Below the pieces are notes generated by a model. The model was not told the origin of the DNA, did not search any database, and saw only the letters and a program-made list of their open reading frames with translations. Below are positions 42,901 through 56,378 of a stretch of DNA of 64,000 nucleotides, one piece after another. This DNA comes from Azadirachta indica. Its lineage: Eukaryota; Streptophyta; Magnoliopsida; Sapindales; Meliaceae. Numbering within the stretch: position 1 is the first letter of the stretch; the number at the start of each line of letters is the position of its first letter. The translations under genes were made by a program, and so were the position numbers. The stretch is taken from contig CM040449.1 in assembly GCA_022749755.1 (NCBI GenBank), positions 8,813,657-8,877,656 on the forward strand, in the 5' to 3' direction.

Positions 42901-44073
42901 TCCTTCCTTTGTTCATCGAAACTAAGGAATAACCTTTTAAACCTTGGATTTTCATCTCCTGGCAGCCACTCAGTTTGCAAGTCAACTACACTCCTAGGGT
43001 TGCTTTGTTGTACAACCTAAAATGTATCGATTGAGTTTGCTGTATGCAACTTTGTGATCAGCCCCTAATAGCTCCAAAGCCTTGATCCATAGCCCTGTAC
43101 AGCTTTATGGGATGACATATGACCTTAAACTTTCTTTTGAGGTCACTTGCTATAACCTTAATATCTATGTTTGGATTTGCTTTATACAAGTGCAAGAACT
43201 GGGCAGCAATCCAATTAGAAGTAGCTTCCCAGTTGTCAAACAATATCTTGCATGTATGTGTAGGATTGTATGTCTTGATCTAAAAACTCAACCTGTCCCA
43301 AGTAAGACTAGCATGCACTCTCCATTCACAACCTTTACCAGCACACTTGTACGTCACTTTTAACTTCTCACTCTTCACCCTTTTTAATCTAAAACCATTT
43401 TTGATAGCAAATACTTTTAAAACCCTCATAAAATCATACAATGTAAAGAATGTATGTCCTTTCTTCAATTCTATCTTCTCATTGGGATCCATGTTGTATT
43501 CGAAACCTCCACTATTTCTTTCATACCTATTGGTTGGTGCATTGTCAAATGCTCATCATTGAGGACATCACTATCACATCCAGACTCATAACCTTCCATA
43601 ATTCTATCCACATCATCATCTTCATGCACAGCTAAATCATCATCTAAATCAGATGCATACCAACCATAATTTGCAGCTTGTTTAGCTTCCTCATTTGTCG
43701 CCTTTGCAGGTAAATGATCTTTGCTTGCTGGGGTAACCTTCAATTCATCCATCTTATAGTTATCAATTGCACCATCAAGTGCAAACTCGTTTGGAATAAT
43801 TTGCTGAAGATGAGGAGATTGAATTTCTATAGAATGGTATGCTTCGGAGCTTGGTTGGTTAGCAAAAATATGTATATAGTTATACCCTTTAGCATCTAAT
43901 TCTTTGAAAGCATACAACAAATCAGCGTCACTCTTCAAAACCATCTTGTTCTTGGACCAAGGAAACTCTACCTCAAACATGACACATTCCCACTTATTGT
44001 ATATAATATTATCCTCATACACATATTGAATATCATCCCATAACTGCCTCAGGTTATATAATTCTGGACACAC
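39991..44073 (-). pseudogene. MULE transposase (MuDR-type), broken
   Basis: From the 5' end: an N-terminal region with acidic stretch (44073-43471); a MuDR DNA-binding zinc segment with CAGKGCEWRVHA (about 43310-43350); the catalytic core, with the first Asp in GLDGCHLKG (about 42860) and the second in FMSDRQKG (about 42680); a SWIM zinc finger CDC...PCMH (about 40490-40540); and a CCHC knuckle near 40210-40250 whose first Cys has become Tyr. Breaks include a frameshift near 43490, in-frame stops after RLSF (about 43281), near 43058 and after ENQHS (about 42744), a stop just before the SWIM exon (about 40588), and His to Arg in the CC..H motif. It cannot make an active enzyme. The repeat array separates core and SWIM parts, so it lies in an intron or an expanded linker. 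Confidence 0.88.
40780..42015. repeat. ~90-bp tandem repeat array in the MULE
   Basis: The motif GAGCATTTTTGGCACCAAAA recurs at roughly 40838, 40927, 41017, 41166, 41256, 41345, 41435, 41525, 41615, 41705, 41796, 41886 and 41976, so the period is 89-91 bp, with one 59-bp short unit near 41076. There are about 14 copies, diverged by point changes. The unit includes AGCATGCTTAAAATAGTCCT and AGCAGAAAATATTCTGGGCA. Because 90 is a multiple of three, the minus strand stays open over several units, with a 30-residue repeat around CFGAKNAQV. Confidence 0.92.
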
Positions 44074-45197
44074 GCGTTTAATATGTCATGAAGCTTGTCC
44101 CAAATTGTACATTGGACATCAAACCTCTTCATGCTGCAATTTAAAACAAAACATTTTAAATGTTAAGATAGTAACTTAAAAAATATATTGTTTAACCATG
44201 TTCTTGTTTCAAATAAACACAATACTTCACAAAACATCATTTTGTTTCTTTCATCTTTTCTTAGAGTACTGACAATACAAAAATTACATGAACCATCCAC
44301 ATGTATTCTATAAAATCAATAACTTCGCAGAACTATATTACCAAAAATCAGAATATAAAGCAACCCAGAAACATTGAAATAACATGCATATTTGACAATG
44401 TGACCTAACATAAATTTTTAAAACCCTGTTAACATTTATTTGTTAGGACTAGCAAAGGAAGTGAAAAAATCAAAACATATAGCAACCCAGAAACACTTTG
44501 TGTAAGCATCCTTATTCATTATACCTAGTCAATCGAAGCATTCACAAACATAAGCATTTGTATATGTTTTACAGGATAAAAATACCCTAATTCATCTTAA
44601 ATATAGCCAAAATCAAGACAATGGAGAATGCATGTTCATTGTTTCCCAAAAACTGACCAAAATACAAGCATCAATGTTATGGATTTAGTTAAGAATTTAC
44701 CTGAACTAGATGAAGAAGAATTCTATTTGATAAAAATTGAGTCTTTTAGTACTATTAAACCCTTTTGAAATCGTCGATTTGAACAAATCATTGAATAATA
44801 GCCCTAATTGTCTTTGTCTTTGACTAAATATATACCCACGGGCACAAAGAATAGCATAAAATGAAGACTTCTTTCTCTCTATATCTAAATTATAGTTGCT
44901 ACTCTTGAATTGGCACCCTATGATTTGACGCTCTGACATTTCGTTCAAAATTTGCTTTGAAATTTCTATTTCCATCATCATTTTTCAACACAAAGCTTCT
45001 CTCTTACTACTGAAACTTCTATCTTCGACTGAAACAAATTCAAAAGACTAAAGTTGCTTGCTTTTACTAATTTGCCCTTAATTGTAACGTTTGACTAACA
45101 AACTTGGTTGGTCAGAGGAGAGTAAGTGTATATTTCTTTAAACTTTACATATAAGTGTTAAAGTTACAAATCTTAGGGGAGGTATGTGTTAAAACCC
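44074..45197. other. MULE 5' portion and right terminal repeat
   Basis: Upstream region of the transposase inside the element. A 91-codon minus-strand open frame at 44706-44981 has no domain I recognise; it may be leader sequence or a decayed exon. The right inverted repeat occupies about 45075-45197. Confidence 0.5.
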
Positions 45198-45239
45198 GTT
45201 GATAAAATTATTCTAATCCCACTGTTGAACATTTGTTTG

Positions 45240-46409
45240 ATCTTTCTTTTCAATTTTTTGGAAATTAATTTGACCTCCAATTTCAAAATAATGAAAAAAA
45301 GAAGTCATGAGTTTTTAAAAAATTGTTAAATGTGTATTTTTGTTTTAATAATTTGAAGATTACCTCATCTAATTTTTATTTAATAACAGTAACGTATTTA
45401 GAATAGGTTGTCATGTATTAATGGATTTCAAATTTCTTGATTTATACTTTGATATTGTTAATTTTGAGAAATGAGATGGCAATACTTATTTTAACTACGA
45501 TGTATTTAACTGATTGAGAGATAATTAAATCGAAAAGTTTTAAACTATTGAGATTAAAATATTATATTTTAGGGGCCTAATGGTCCTTTTCTCAAAAATA
45601 ATTAATTGCATATAATTAAGTTCTTATTTTATAAGGTTTACTTAGACACTGTTTATTTTTATTTTTTGTTGTCAATACTAAATTGGCTAAATTTGTTTAT
45701 TTTAGGTAATTATGTATGTTTATTTTTAAATTTCATAAGTAAAGTTTTTTTTTATAATTTTTTAACTCAATATAAATATTTATTTAATTTTATTATATAT
45801 TTTTCCATAAATATATTTAAGACAAAAAATAAATTAACAAGCCATTTAAATTCAAATATTTAAATTTATTGAGAATTCAGTCAACATAGCAAACTGATAT
45901 TTGTTGACTTAATAAAACATAAATAAATTTAATTTATTATTTCATTACAAGAATTAGTATATAGTGTTAACCTAAACTTATCATTTGCGTGTATTTATTT
46001 AGGTAAAAGTTTATATATATATATATATTAGCATCCAAATCGTAGTCCTTACTAAAACTTTTCGAACTAATAAGATGAATAAATGTTTTGAATTCTATAA
46101 TTATTTAAACTTACCAAATTTTTTAAAAAATTTTGGATACGCATATATTTTTATATATGTAGGGTCAAGATTTTATTTTTATGAGAAATTAAGACATATT
46201 ACTTGAAGTTTACCTTAAACGACATATACCTCTCTAAACATGTGAGATAAATAAATACTCTGATATTTGGATAAAAAATAAATATTTCTTAAAGTTACTA
46301 ATTTTTATTCAAAATAATTATTATTTCATTAAAATATTAAAAATATATATAAATATATTATTTTATCTCTATTATTAATGTATAATAACCGATATAACCT
46401 TTTATCTCT
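45240..46409. other. Junction spacer between blocks A and B
   Basis: About 1.2 kb of AT-rich DNA that matches neither the end of block B nor the upstream part of CYP78A as far as I can see by eye. It has no gene. It includes (TA)n at about 46015-46029. Confidence 0.5.
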
Positions 46410-46450
46410 GCTTGTTCTACTTTTGCTAATTGTTTTTCTTCTTTTTGCAG

Positions 46451-47094
46451 GAAATGATCTTTTATGGTAATGACACGATTGCAATTTTAATGGAGTGGGT
46501 GACAGCAGAGTTAGTTGGTTTTAAACTCGACTATGCAAGCCAACTTTCGACGTGAGCTCGACCTCATCCTCGGAGATGAGACTGTCAAAGATGCTGATGT
46601 GGCAAAATTTTCTTACCTTCAAGTTGTGATCAAAGAAAACCCAATGTCTCCATCCACCTGGGCCCCTACTATCGTGGGCTCGCCCTCTCCACATCTGATG
46701 TCCACATTAGCAACGGCATGGTGGTTGCTGCCAACACGACTGCTATGGGCAACATGTGGGCCATGACCCATGACCCAAATATTTAGAATGAGCCTGTGGC
46801 ATTCAAGCCCGTGAGGTTTCTAAAGAGTCACGGTGAAGTAAATGTGGATGTTTGTGATGGTGACTTAAGACTTGTGCCGTTTGGAGCTGGACGCAAGGTC
46901 TGTCCGAGGAAGAACCTAAGGCTTATTACTGTAAGCCTTTGGGTGGCTAATTTGGTGCACCATTTTGAATAGGTTTGAGCCAAGGCTAACCCAGTTGACC
47001 TACCATATGTGCTCAAGCTTTCCTGTGAAACGAAAAACCCTCTCTGCGTTATGGCGTTCGAAGAATTGACAACATTCAACATTTTAAGGGTTAG
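46451..47094 (+). pseudogene. CYP78A exon-2 pseudogene
   Basis: It aligns with exon 2 of the intact CYP78A gene, preceded by a good intron end (TTTTTGCAG), but exon 1 is absent. Damage includes a frameshift near 46515, loss of the second Thr codon of the oxygen-binding motif (Asp-Thr-Ile), TGG to TAG at about 46783 (after CCAAATATT) and again at about 46970, and further small indels. The heme loop is still readable as [10 protein letters not shown] with Gly changed to Arg. There is no promoter. It is a truncated, dead duplicate made with block B. Confidence 0.93.
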
Positions 47095-49929
47095 GGTTTG
47101 TTGAAAGAACTCAAAATTGTATGCTTTTTGATTAATCTCTTGGGCTTTGTTGAATATTATGAATGAAATTTTTAAAAGATCTATTGAAATGAAAAATAAA
47201 GTTGATGTTATAGGTGTAGCTTCGAGTAGTTTGGAGTATCTTTGACGCTCTAAATCATTTCGAGTTCGAGTAATAATAAGAGTTTGGTATTTTATAAGTG
47301 AGATTTTTTGATCTCGTCTAAAACTTTAAAAAAAAAAAATAATAAAATTGATGATGGGTTAGGGTTTTGTATTGTAGAGTTGTATGGTCTTATATAGTTT
47401 TAAGTTTGAATAATTAAGTTGGTGTTGGGTTTTTCTTCATGACTGTGTTTAAATGTCTGTATGTAATCAGTATGTGTATGTTGGGAAAGATGTATATGTA
47501 CATAGAGTGAGAGTAAGTAAAAGATCATATATACTTTTTTAGGTATATTCTATGTATTTTGTTTTTAATTATTCATATAAATATATATCATATTATTATA
47601 TATGTTTTTTATAGTGTGATTTTAAATATCCAATCTAATTTCTATCTTGAATAGATAAATATAGATGCTCTAATACAGATATTATGTTTAAAATTGAGGT
47701 GAAATAAAAAAATTTAATGGATGAAATTTTTAAAAATGTTTATAACTTAAAAAGGTAAAATACTTTTTAAAATTAAAGTTAAAACATAACAAATATATTT
47801 ATTTTATAGATATAAAAATTTAAATATTTTATATTTGAATTAAATATTTTTATAAAATTTAAACGTACGAGTAAGTGGTTTTATTTAATTAAAGTTATTA
47901 TTTATGAAGTATTTTAACTTTTTATATTTTTTTTAATATGTCAAATTGTAACAATATCAAATTAAACCTAAGATATGCTTATAGTTAGCTTAAAATACAT
48001 CAATTTAACTAAAACACAATCACACCAAGCAAAGAAAATGTGAAAGAATTAGAGAAATAAAATAAAATAAATCAGAAAGCAATGTATCATGAGTAGTAAA
48101 TTAAATATTGCTTCAAGCTTCCAGAAAACAAGAACTATAAACTGGTGGGTTGCCCACCAATTATTGGACGGCGTGTAACATTAATTAACTAATTAATCAA
48201 GTAAGTAATCAATCAATTAATCAATTAATCAATTAATTAATTATTGCAGATTTTGGTGCATGGTTTTCGTTTCAAACTTTGTTTCCTTAAATGCAATTCA
48301 TTTGGAATTTGTTAAACAACCTACGAAATAGAGTAGAAATTGTTTTTAGGGAGATTTTTTTCTAATTAATAATATGATAATTATGCCTAGTTATCTAGTT
48401 CACTAGCTAGAAGACTAAGGAATAAAATAATAAATTTATTATTATAGGCTTTTCAAAAGTGTCGGTGCCCAATCCCAAGATATTTGTGATTTATATTGAG
48501 TTAAAATTTGGGATAACAACATTTTCATCCCTAAACTTTATCAAAACAATAAAAAAGATATAATTAACAAATGAATCTCTGGCTTTAGTTGTTTATCGGT
48601 TTTTTTTTATTGATCCTTGCTAGTAGAGGTGATGATTATGTTTTTGTATCATATTTGTGTTGTATGATAAAAGAATATAACAAAATTTTAGGTCAACATA
48701 AATTTAACTTATTTATTAATTATATTAAAATTTTAAATATAAATATGATCTTGTTTATTAATTATATCTAATTGTGTCACTTGTTTATCAAATCAGTGAT
48801 ACAATACAATACGATTAAACATTATAAATAAATGAGTCATATTCATATTATGATACAATACGATATTATTAGACATATTTAATTAAATAAGTTGTACATA
48901 AATAAACATGAGCAACTCATTTAACACATTTAATCTCATGAAATACAAATTTGATTTATTTAATTTAGTATAAAATTAAACATAATACCACCTAAAAGCA
49001 ATAAAAAATTAAAATATGTATACATTAACAATAAACAAGAAAGACAAATTAAATTAATGGATTATTTGTTTAATAAATAAATAATTTCGATTAAATTATT
49101 CAGTCTTAAATAATTTATTTTATAAATGAATCTTCTTTCTTATAGAAATATAAGGGGGTGCACAAAACCTAAATACATAATTTTTTTCTTCCCTTAAATG
49201 AATTGACACAACACATTATTCTTTTAATTAATCGTTTTTAAATGAGAAAAATCAAAATTTTGGACAAAAATTTGATCCGTGTATTATATGATTCATTTAT
49301 TTTTTATGTCTTTTATTTTCTACATCAAACTTGTTTATTTGTATCTAATTCATATTGCAACCTAAATTTTACTTTATTATCATGGACAAAATTATCGCTA
49401 ATAACAAAAGTACCGTATACTTTATTGTTTTGATAAAGTTTAGGGTTTAAAAATATTGTTGTTTCAATAAAATGATATAGGACTATTTTGATTGCTTGAA
49501 TTGTGTTGGTCGACTTTGTACTGTCTCTCCATTCTATGTGAATGTATGGATCACTATAAATATAATGTGTATATAAACCAGGTTGAGTCACCCAAGTTAT
49601 GTGAATTTTTTATGAAATCTTCTCGAAATAGCTATTAAAATATTTGAACGATAATTAATAATTTAATATAAGCTTATTCTATAATTAAAAAAATGTGTCT
49701 ACTGTTTATGCGTTAAAACTGTTGTATATTTATTTTTGTATTTCAAAGACACTAATTATAATATTATTTATTTTAAAAGTAAATAATTTGCAACGTTTTA
49801 ATTGGATTAAATTTTGTTGCAGTTTAATAAATAATATTAATAGGTTGACCTTTTTTTTGTTACTAAATTAGATTGAAAGGTGATAATCAATTTACGTTTT
49901 CAGAGTGGTGAATGCACTCTGAAATATAT

Positions 49930-50258
49930 ATTATTTATTTCATAAGTAAATAAAATTTGAACTTAATTTGAAGATATTTAATCTAGATTGCCAGTCATTT
50001 CATACAATAAATGAAATAAATAATTTTTTTTACTTATGTGTTTATATTTTTATATATCATTGAAAATTTTATTATGATGGATGAATATTTCAACATGTGA
50101 ATCATAATATGTATAGTTTTATATTAATAATTTAAGGCATATTAAAAGTAAAATACATTGTCTTTAAGCTTTAAAATAATGTATTATACAAATTAAATTT
50201 TACGGTAATCTCATCTTAAGAATACAGTAACTTAATTTCATAAATTTTACGTTCAAGA
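49930..50258. repeat. Inverted segment relative to block A
   Basis: The reverse complement of this stretch matches block A at about 23535-23855, for example AAGTTACTGTATTCTTAAGA versus AAGTTATTGTATTCTTGAGA, and the TATTTATTTCATT stretch. The sequence to its left matches block A directly up to about 23470, and that to its right matches from about 26195 on. So about 330 bp were flipped and about 2.3 kb next to it were lost. Confidence 0.85.
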
Positions 50259-50260
50259 TA

Positions 50261-50261
<1 letters not shown>

Positions 50262-50295
<34 letters not shown>
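50262..50295. repeat. (TA)n microsatellite at rearrangement junction
   Basis: A TA run between the inverted segment and the resumed laccase intron. It may have helped or followed the rearrangement. Confidence 0.8.
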
Positions 50296-50296
<1 letters not shown>

Positions 50297-50488
50297 CTCA
50301 AATGTAACGATAGATAAAATATTCAGTAGATTAAAAATGAATAAGATTTAGTGTTAATCTAAATTTTTATATAAACAAATACATAAATAAGAACATAACA
50401 GAAAATACATTATTAACAAAATTTTAAAAAAGATAAATCTGGACTAATACAAAATGCAAAGTAATGATACAAATGATGAATTCATTAC

Positions 50489-51995
50489 CTGATTCTGAAC
50501 AAGGATAAAGATCACCAGTTTGCCCATTAATGAGATAAGCATCAGAAACATTAGGATTCCTTCCTGACTCATAAATTCATTATAAATCAATTAATTATAT
50601 CTTTCTTCCACCACTCACCTGCATTCACAATTCAGTATTAATTTCAACCGATCAATTAATCACATTAGTAATATCACGGGAGAGAGAGCTGCCAAATTTC
50701 AGTAAAATGATGAACAAAAAAACCAATTATAAGTTTTCCCAAAACGTTCAAATATATACTTTGGGTTCGGTCTTGGACTAAACTTGGGCTGGCGTTAGGT
50801 CCATATAGAAAATACAAACCCATATAATATGTGCACATATGCACTAGCGAGAATAGGGCATTTCATCGTTTACACACTCGATATACTCACCAGAGAGCTC
50901 AATCTCTGATTGCTTTAGTGTATCCTAATATACTGTACTTATTACTAAATACAGGCCACGAATTCTACTGAAATAATACACAATGCATACCCAAAATGAT
51001 GGGCACATCAGAGTGATGGTTGGGGAAAGCATAACGTGTTCCCTTCTTTGGATAAACAACAACAGTTCCATGAACTGTTGCTCTTGACCAGTCAAACAGT
51101 TCCTTCTTCATCTGACAATATAATTTTTTGCCTAAATTTTTCTTCTGCCCATGGATTCTGAGCCTGCTTCACTCCATGCCAGTATATATATATACATAAT
51201 ATTACATTATAATCTTCTCATACGTACTGCTGAGAGAGCTTTATGGAGAGGGACGGAGTCCCATCAGGCTTTGCAATAGTCTTACTCGATCTATACAATA
51301 TAACTTCTTATTCTAACCCTAGATATATAGAGTACATATCGATGTATAGTGATGTTGTAATTGGCTCTGTTATAAACATCTACTATGGTTGTGTCATTCT
51401 TGTTGGCATAAAGAGTTGGTCCAGGAAATTTTTCATTCACTGTCAATATATTCTTTGTGCTACATAGCCTTGTGTATGGAGTATCTTCAATCTACATGAA
51501 AATGATTAAATGAATCATTGGCTAGGAATATATGTTCATACAACAATAATTACTTTCTTTCAATAGTATACAAATATAAACTAAAATACTTTTGGCTGAT
51601 TGATGTAAAATAGTGTTATTTTTATTAAGAATGAAGCTTAAATTTTTTTAAATAGTTATTTTTTTAAAAAGTCGTACTACTATATAATTGATTTATAGTA
51701 TATTTATGAAAAGTAAAAATTTTTCAACACAATTTATGAGTTTTATTCATTTTAAATTAATTATTAAATTATATTTGAATAATCTAACGATTTAAACAAC
51801 GATTATGCTATATAACTGCTTTGTTGTAGTGTTACTCTTTTTAAAATTATTGATGTTCGCAAAAGAGAAGTAATATATAAATGAAATACTTACCACAAAA
51901 GTGTTATGAACCAAAGCTTGGCAATGGAGGAAGCTACTAATTAATAATAATAATCCCAAAATTTTGAAGACCGAAGGTATGATGATTGCCAACAT
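50489..51995 (-). pseudogene. Laccase pseudogene 1', 3'-deleted
   Basis: Block B partner of laccase pseudogene 1. Exon 1 (51894-51995, 34 codons with signal peptide) and exon 2 (51340-51491) are open, and its exon-2 acceptor is the normal AG. The exon-2 donor GT is AT. Exon 3 (50991-51179) has lost 17 and 39 bp, removing the HAH copper motif region and part of the WADGPEY segment, and its acceptor AG is TG. Exon 4 (50489-50618, 130 bp) has in-frame stops. Exons 5 and 6 are deleted. It is dead, by mutations entirely different from those in block A. Confidence 0.92.
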
Positions 51996-52307
51996 TTTGA
52001 ATCAAATGAATATAACTAGACTTTTGTCTATATATATGATGACTCAATGAGACATTATTGTACTGTATTTATAGAGGAAGTAATACTAAAAGGACAAAAG
52101 TTAGGTGTAAATTAATTTTCTTGGATACTGGTTGTCATTATCAAATTAACTCAATTTCAAACCGGAAGAAGTGTTTGAACTTTCCAAAATTTCTGAATAC
52201 ATTTACCAGAGGGAAGAATCTCTCTCCAATAGCAAAGACTAGGTTTAATTGGATCTGCTTTATTGACAAAATTAAAAGAAGGAAAATTCGATTATCCCAT
52301 TTGAATT

Positions 52308-52341
<34 letters not shown>

Positions 52342-55300
52342 GAATACAAGGTTAGGGGAACATAAGAAGTTAATCCCTCAATGAGAAAAAATAATTATTT
52401 TAGATGAAAATAAAAAACACAATATAATACGATGTATTTAGGTAGAGCAATATTGGGGAGAGTATGAAGTATTTGAGCTTTCTTTATATATAACCATACT
52501 CGAATTTAACTATAATCTCATAATTATCTATCTATTTGATGCTAACAACTTATAGCCCATAGTGACATATCATAGACTTATAATATATATTAGAATAATT
52601 TATCGTACCCTTATTATTATGATAATTATACATTATCATCATAATTTTAATATTAAAATTTACTAAACACATATTCTTATCTTTTAAACGCATAATACTT
52701 GTCAACAACATAGTTTATTGAACACTTAGATACATTTCTAAATCTCTGATTATGTATTAAACATAATAATTGTAAATTATTTTATAAACCACAATAATTT
52801 CAAACCGGTCTATACAATATTGGAATAATATTCACATGCAACATTTATTGTTCTATTTTAATTGTAGTATGTTCAATCTTAATTTTTAAAAGTTTGTAAA
52901 TTTAACGGTACACAAAATAGAATAAAAATATATATAAAAATATGGGATAGTTGATCCGTCATCTTATTTTATATATATATATATATATGTATGTATAAGA
53001 TGTTTTATAAAAAGAAAAAAAGAATGTGATATAAGATATTATGATAATCCACTACTTATAATAAATATATATGAGTGTGTTTGCAATACAATACAAACAT
53101 TATTGCATATAATATAGTATATGCTGATAATCTTTTGTTTGTAATCTTTAACGCTTCTGTTTTGATTCTCTAACTGTTTCTTATATAACCAGCTTTTTGT
53201 CATATTTTTCATAACTTGCAAATTATGAGGAAAAAGTTGCAAAATTAAAACTTTCGTTTTATTTTGCATAACTTGGATGTTATAATAATATTAAACTTTT
53301 CATCTGTTATTTTGTATGTCCCATTTTTAATATTTATACCTTACTTTGTTGGTCTAATTTTAACCCAGATTTAGATGGCTAATTAAGGGTAAAATTATAA
53401 ATTGATAATGAGGATGGTGGGTATTTAACTAATATGATTTAACATAGAATTAAGTGGCTAGATTAAAAACTAATATGAGAAATGATTTTGAATAATATAT
53501 TTATTTTTTATTTATAATGTCCAAATATAAAAATTAAAAAATTAGTAATTCTACTTATTATATCTTTATAAATAATTAAGATATAATTTATATATTATCA
53601 AATAAATAAAATTTATAAGTGTATTTTAATTCAGAGAAAAGGATATGAAGGTCCTCAAAGTTTGACTTAATGAACATATAAGTCCTAATAAAATATAATA
53701 TTCCATCATTTTTTCATTTTTCTTCTCAACTATTTGACCCATTAATTAAATAAATGGAATCAATGCATTAATTGTCTCACATTATTAATAATTGAACTTC
53801 AAATGTTTTATTTTATACTTTTCTTAATTAGTCAAAGTGTTTGTGTTCATCTTTTGTTCTACTGTTGAACAAGATTTCATTAAGAGAACGAAGACATGAA
53901 TGTCACCATCACCTACATTGTATGATGGCTTACAACAATTTGGTGAAGGGACAATTTCATATTATTTTCTAATTTTAAAAAAAATGTTAGGAATATTATA
54001 TTTTATTCTCAAAAATATTCATTTTTTAAATTTATTTATGAAAATAGAAAATAACCCAAATCCTTTCCAATTCGTTATGGGTAAGCTTGACTTTTGTATA
54101 ATTCTAAGAGATTTTATTCTTTAAACTAACTTGCATGTGCTGCTACTAGATATAAAATATATAGACCTGTGAAAATTTTTAAAAAATCCTTTTCGTTTAT
54201 TTATTTATTAAAATATATGAAAAATTTAAAAATATTCTTACAATACTTCGATAATTGAAAAAAATTCTCGTTGTCTAATTTCTTTGAAAATCTCGTTGTT
54301 CCTTATTTTAATTGAAAATAATTAATTAATTTTTTAAAAATATGTTCAATTAATTTGTAACAAATAAATTCTTGCCCAATTACATATTGTGATTGAAGAT
54401 TTTTTCTTCACTAGCAATTCTATTTCTATGATTTTTTTTTTATCAATTTAAAACTTTAATGATATGTTAAAAATAAAAAAATACAAATTTCTTTACTTAA
54501 TTTAAAGTTTAAAAAAGAAAAAAAAAGGGTCATGATAAAAGATAGAAAGTATTATTGAGTTGGGATGTAAAATGTGTTTAACATAAATTAAGATACACGA
54601 GTTTAATTAGATTTATCTTTCTATTTAATTTCAATTAAAGTTTAAAAAATGCCACGTGTCGGAATTTATTGATTCTGGTGTTAGGTAATGGAATTTGACA
54701 CGTCATGGACTTTGACACGTTTCACTTTCAAAATCCCTTAATTTCTTTCTTGAAGTGATTTAAAATTTTTTCTTCCCCACAATTCTCTCTCAATAATTGT
54801 TTTCTTTATTCATTTGAAATTCTTATAAATTTATTGAAGAATACAAAATTTATTGATTTAATTAAAATACAATAAAATACATAAGTTTAATTAAATTTAT
54901 TTTTTATGTAATTTATTTAAAGCTAAAATTATGAATAAAAACATTGGGATTTCAAAACAACATTGAAGCTAGGAGAAAATACCATCACGCTATTTAATTA
55001 AGAATATTTTTAAACTTAAAGATAACAAAACATGTCTAATATTATATTTTTATACTATATATACAACGCAATATGATTGGAGAAATAAAAATTCAATTTT
55101 ATATTTATAAAGCTTTTTTTTAAAAATTTTTTCAATTATCATTATTTATATGAACAATTTTAAAATCATGTGTAGAATTTGTATGTATGTAATATATAAA
55201 AGGCAAGAATTAATGACCCATTTTATGGGTGTAGAAAAAATCAAGCATACGCTATAAATTAGATGGGGCCATTTTAACGAACAAAGCCACGTGTCGTCGT

Positions 55301-56378
55301 TTGATTGCTTGGCGTCATAGGTGCCTTTCCGACAAATCCTTTTGAAAAGTCTTAGATTTTGACTTTGAAAACTCCCTGCTTAATTTCTTTCTTGAAGTGA
55401 TCTCTTGAAGTGATCTGTTATGCTTCGTTGCAAGAAAACAGATTTTTTTTTTTAAGAGAAAAATTTTGCCACGTGCTACAAATATATTGGCTTGAGATTG
55501 CCTTCGCAAAGTAAATTTTGAATCTTTTTATACAAATATTGACATTTTTATATGTTAGTTATTAAATTATGATATTTGATTTGACCTGAATTTCTTGTTT
55601 TAGAAAACCAATTAATGATATACTATTGAGGGTTGAGACACATTACTTGCACTCAAAGAAAGTTTTAACTATATAAAGTCTTAAATAGAAGGGTTACAAC
55701 TTGACCATCTAAAAAATTAATTATAATATTTGTATTAAATTTTTTTTATTGTTATTATCATTTTTATTATCGATTAATTTTAAATTATATATATGACACA
55801 ATTTTATTGAATAAGCCTATGAGTAATATATGTTCATGCCAAAAAAAATTTTCTCTTTGTTTATGATCGTTTTTTGTTATTAATTAATATTATGCGTGTA
55901 AATTAATATATCATCTAATAACTAAAAGAATGTTGTTGAAGGAACTTTAATTTTAACTCAAAGTGACAGATGAGATAACAAAATATTTTTTAAAAATTAG
56001 AGATATGAATAGCTAGCTAGTTTAAATCACAAAGGGTTCGAGATATTTTTTTAACTTAAAATTATTCCTTAACTATAGTAAATATATCAAATTTAGTCTT
56101 ACTTGTTGAAACACATCCATCTAAAACTCTAGAATTTGTTTGAAAAATAGTCTGCACATATGGAACCAATTTAAATTTAAGCAAAAAGTCAATCAATTAT
56201 AATGTTAAAAAAATGTAATACATATAGTCAATTTTGCTTTGATTATATGTAATAGATTTAATATATTAATCGTTACATGAAACTTTTTATTTCAAATTTT
56301 ACATTAAATATTTCTTCTAGATGTTTCAAATATTGAAATTTCAGTGTAGAAACATAGAAAATAACACAAATTGGATCT
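51996..56378. other. Block B laccase spacer
   Basis: Counterpart of 28019-31929. It carries a (TAA)n run at 52309-52337 and CACGTG cores at 54653-54658, 55288-55293 and 55470-55475. The two blocks differ most around 53640-53700, where about 0.3 kb of block A is missing. No gene is seen. Confidence 0.6.

Larger units (their letters stand above)
38895..45197 (-). mobile_element. Degenerate Mutator-like (MULE) transposon, 6.3 kb
   Basis: Long terminal inverted repeats of at least 110 bp: left GAGTTTTAATACATACCTTC, and the right end on the other strand GGGTTTTAACACATACCTCC, both leading to a GTCAAAC stretch. The flanks GCTGAGAAA (38885-38893) and GTTGATAAA (45198-45206) agree at 7 of 9 positions. 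Block B at about 63525-63580 has the uninterrupted site (GGTGATTAAAA), proving insertion into block A after the duplication. Inside are a broken transposase gene and a 90-bp repeat array. Confidence 0.88.
47095..50488. other. Block B spacer, rearranged
   Basis: 3' flank of the P450 pseudogene, matching 21330-23470 of block A. It is interrupted by about 0.75 kb without a block A counterpart (48602-49345) and by the inverted segment at 49930-50258. It then jumps to sequence matching intron 4 of laccase pseudogene 1. No gene is seen. Confidence 0.6.

Noticed and set aside
45606..45863. 85-codon open frame in the junction spacer
   Set aside because: Composition is that of random AT-rich DNA and nothing similar is recognised.
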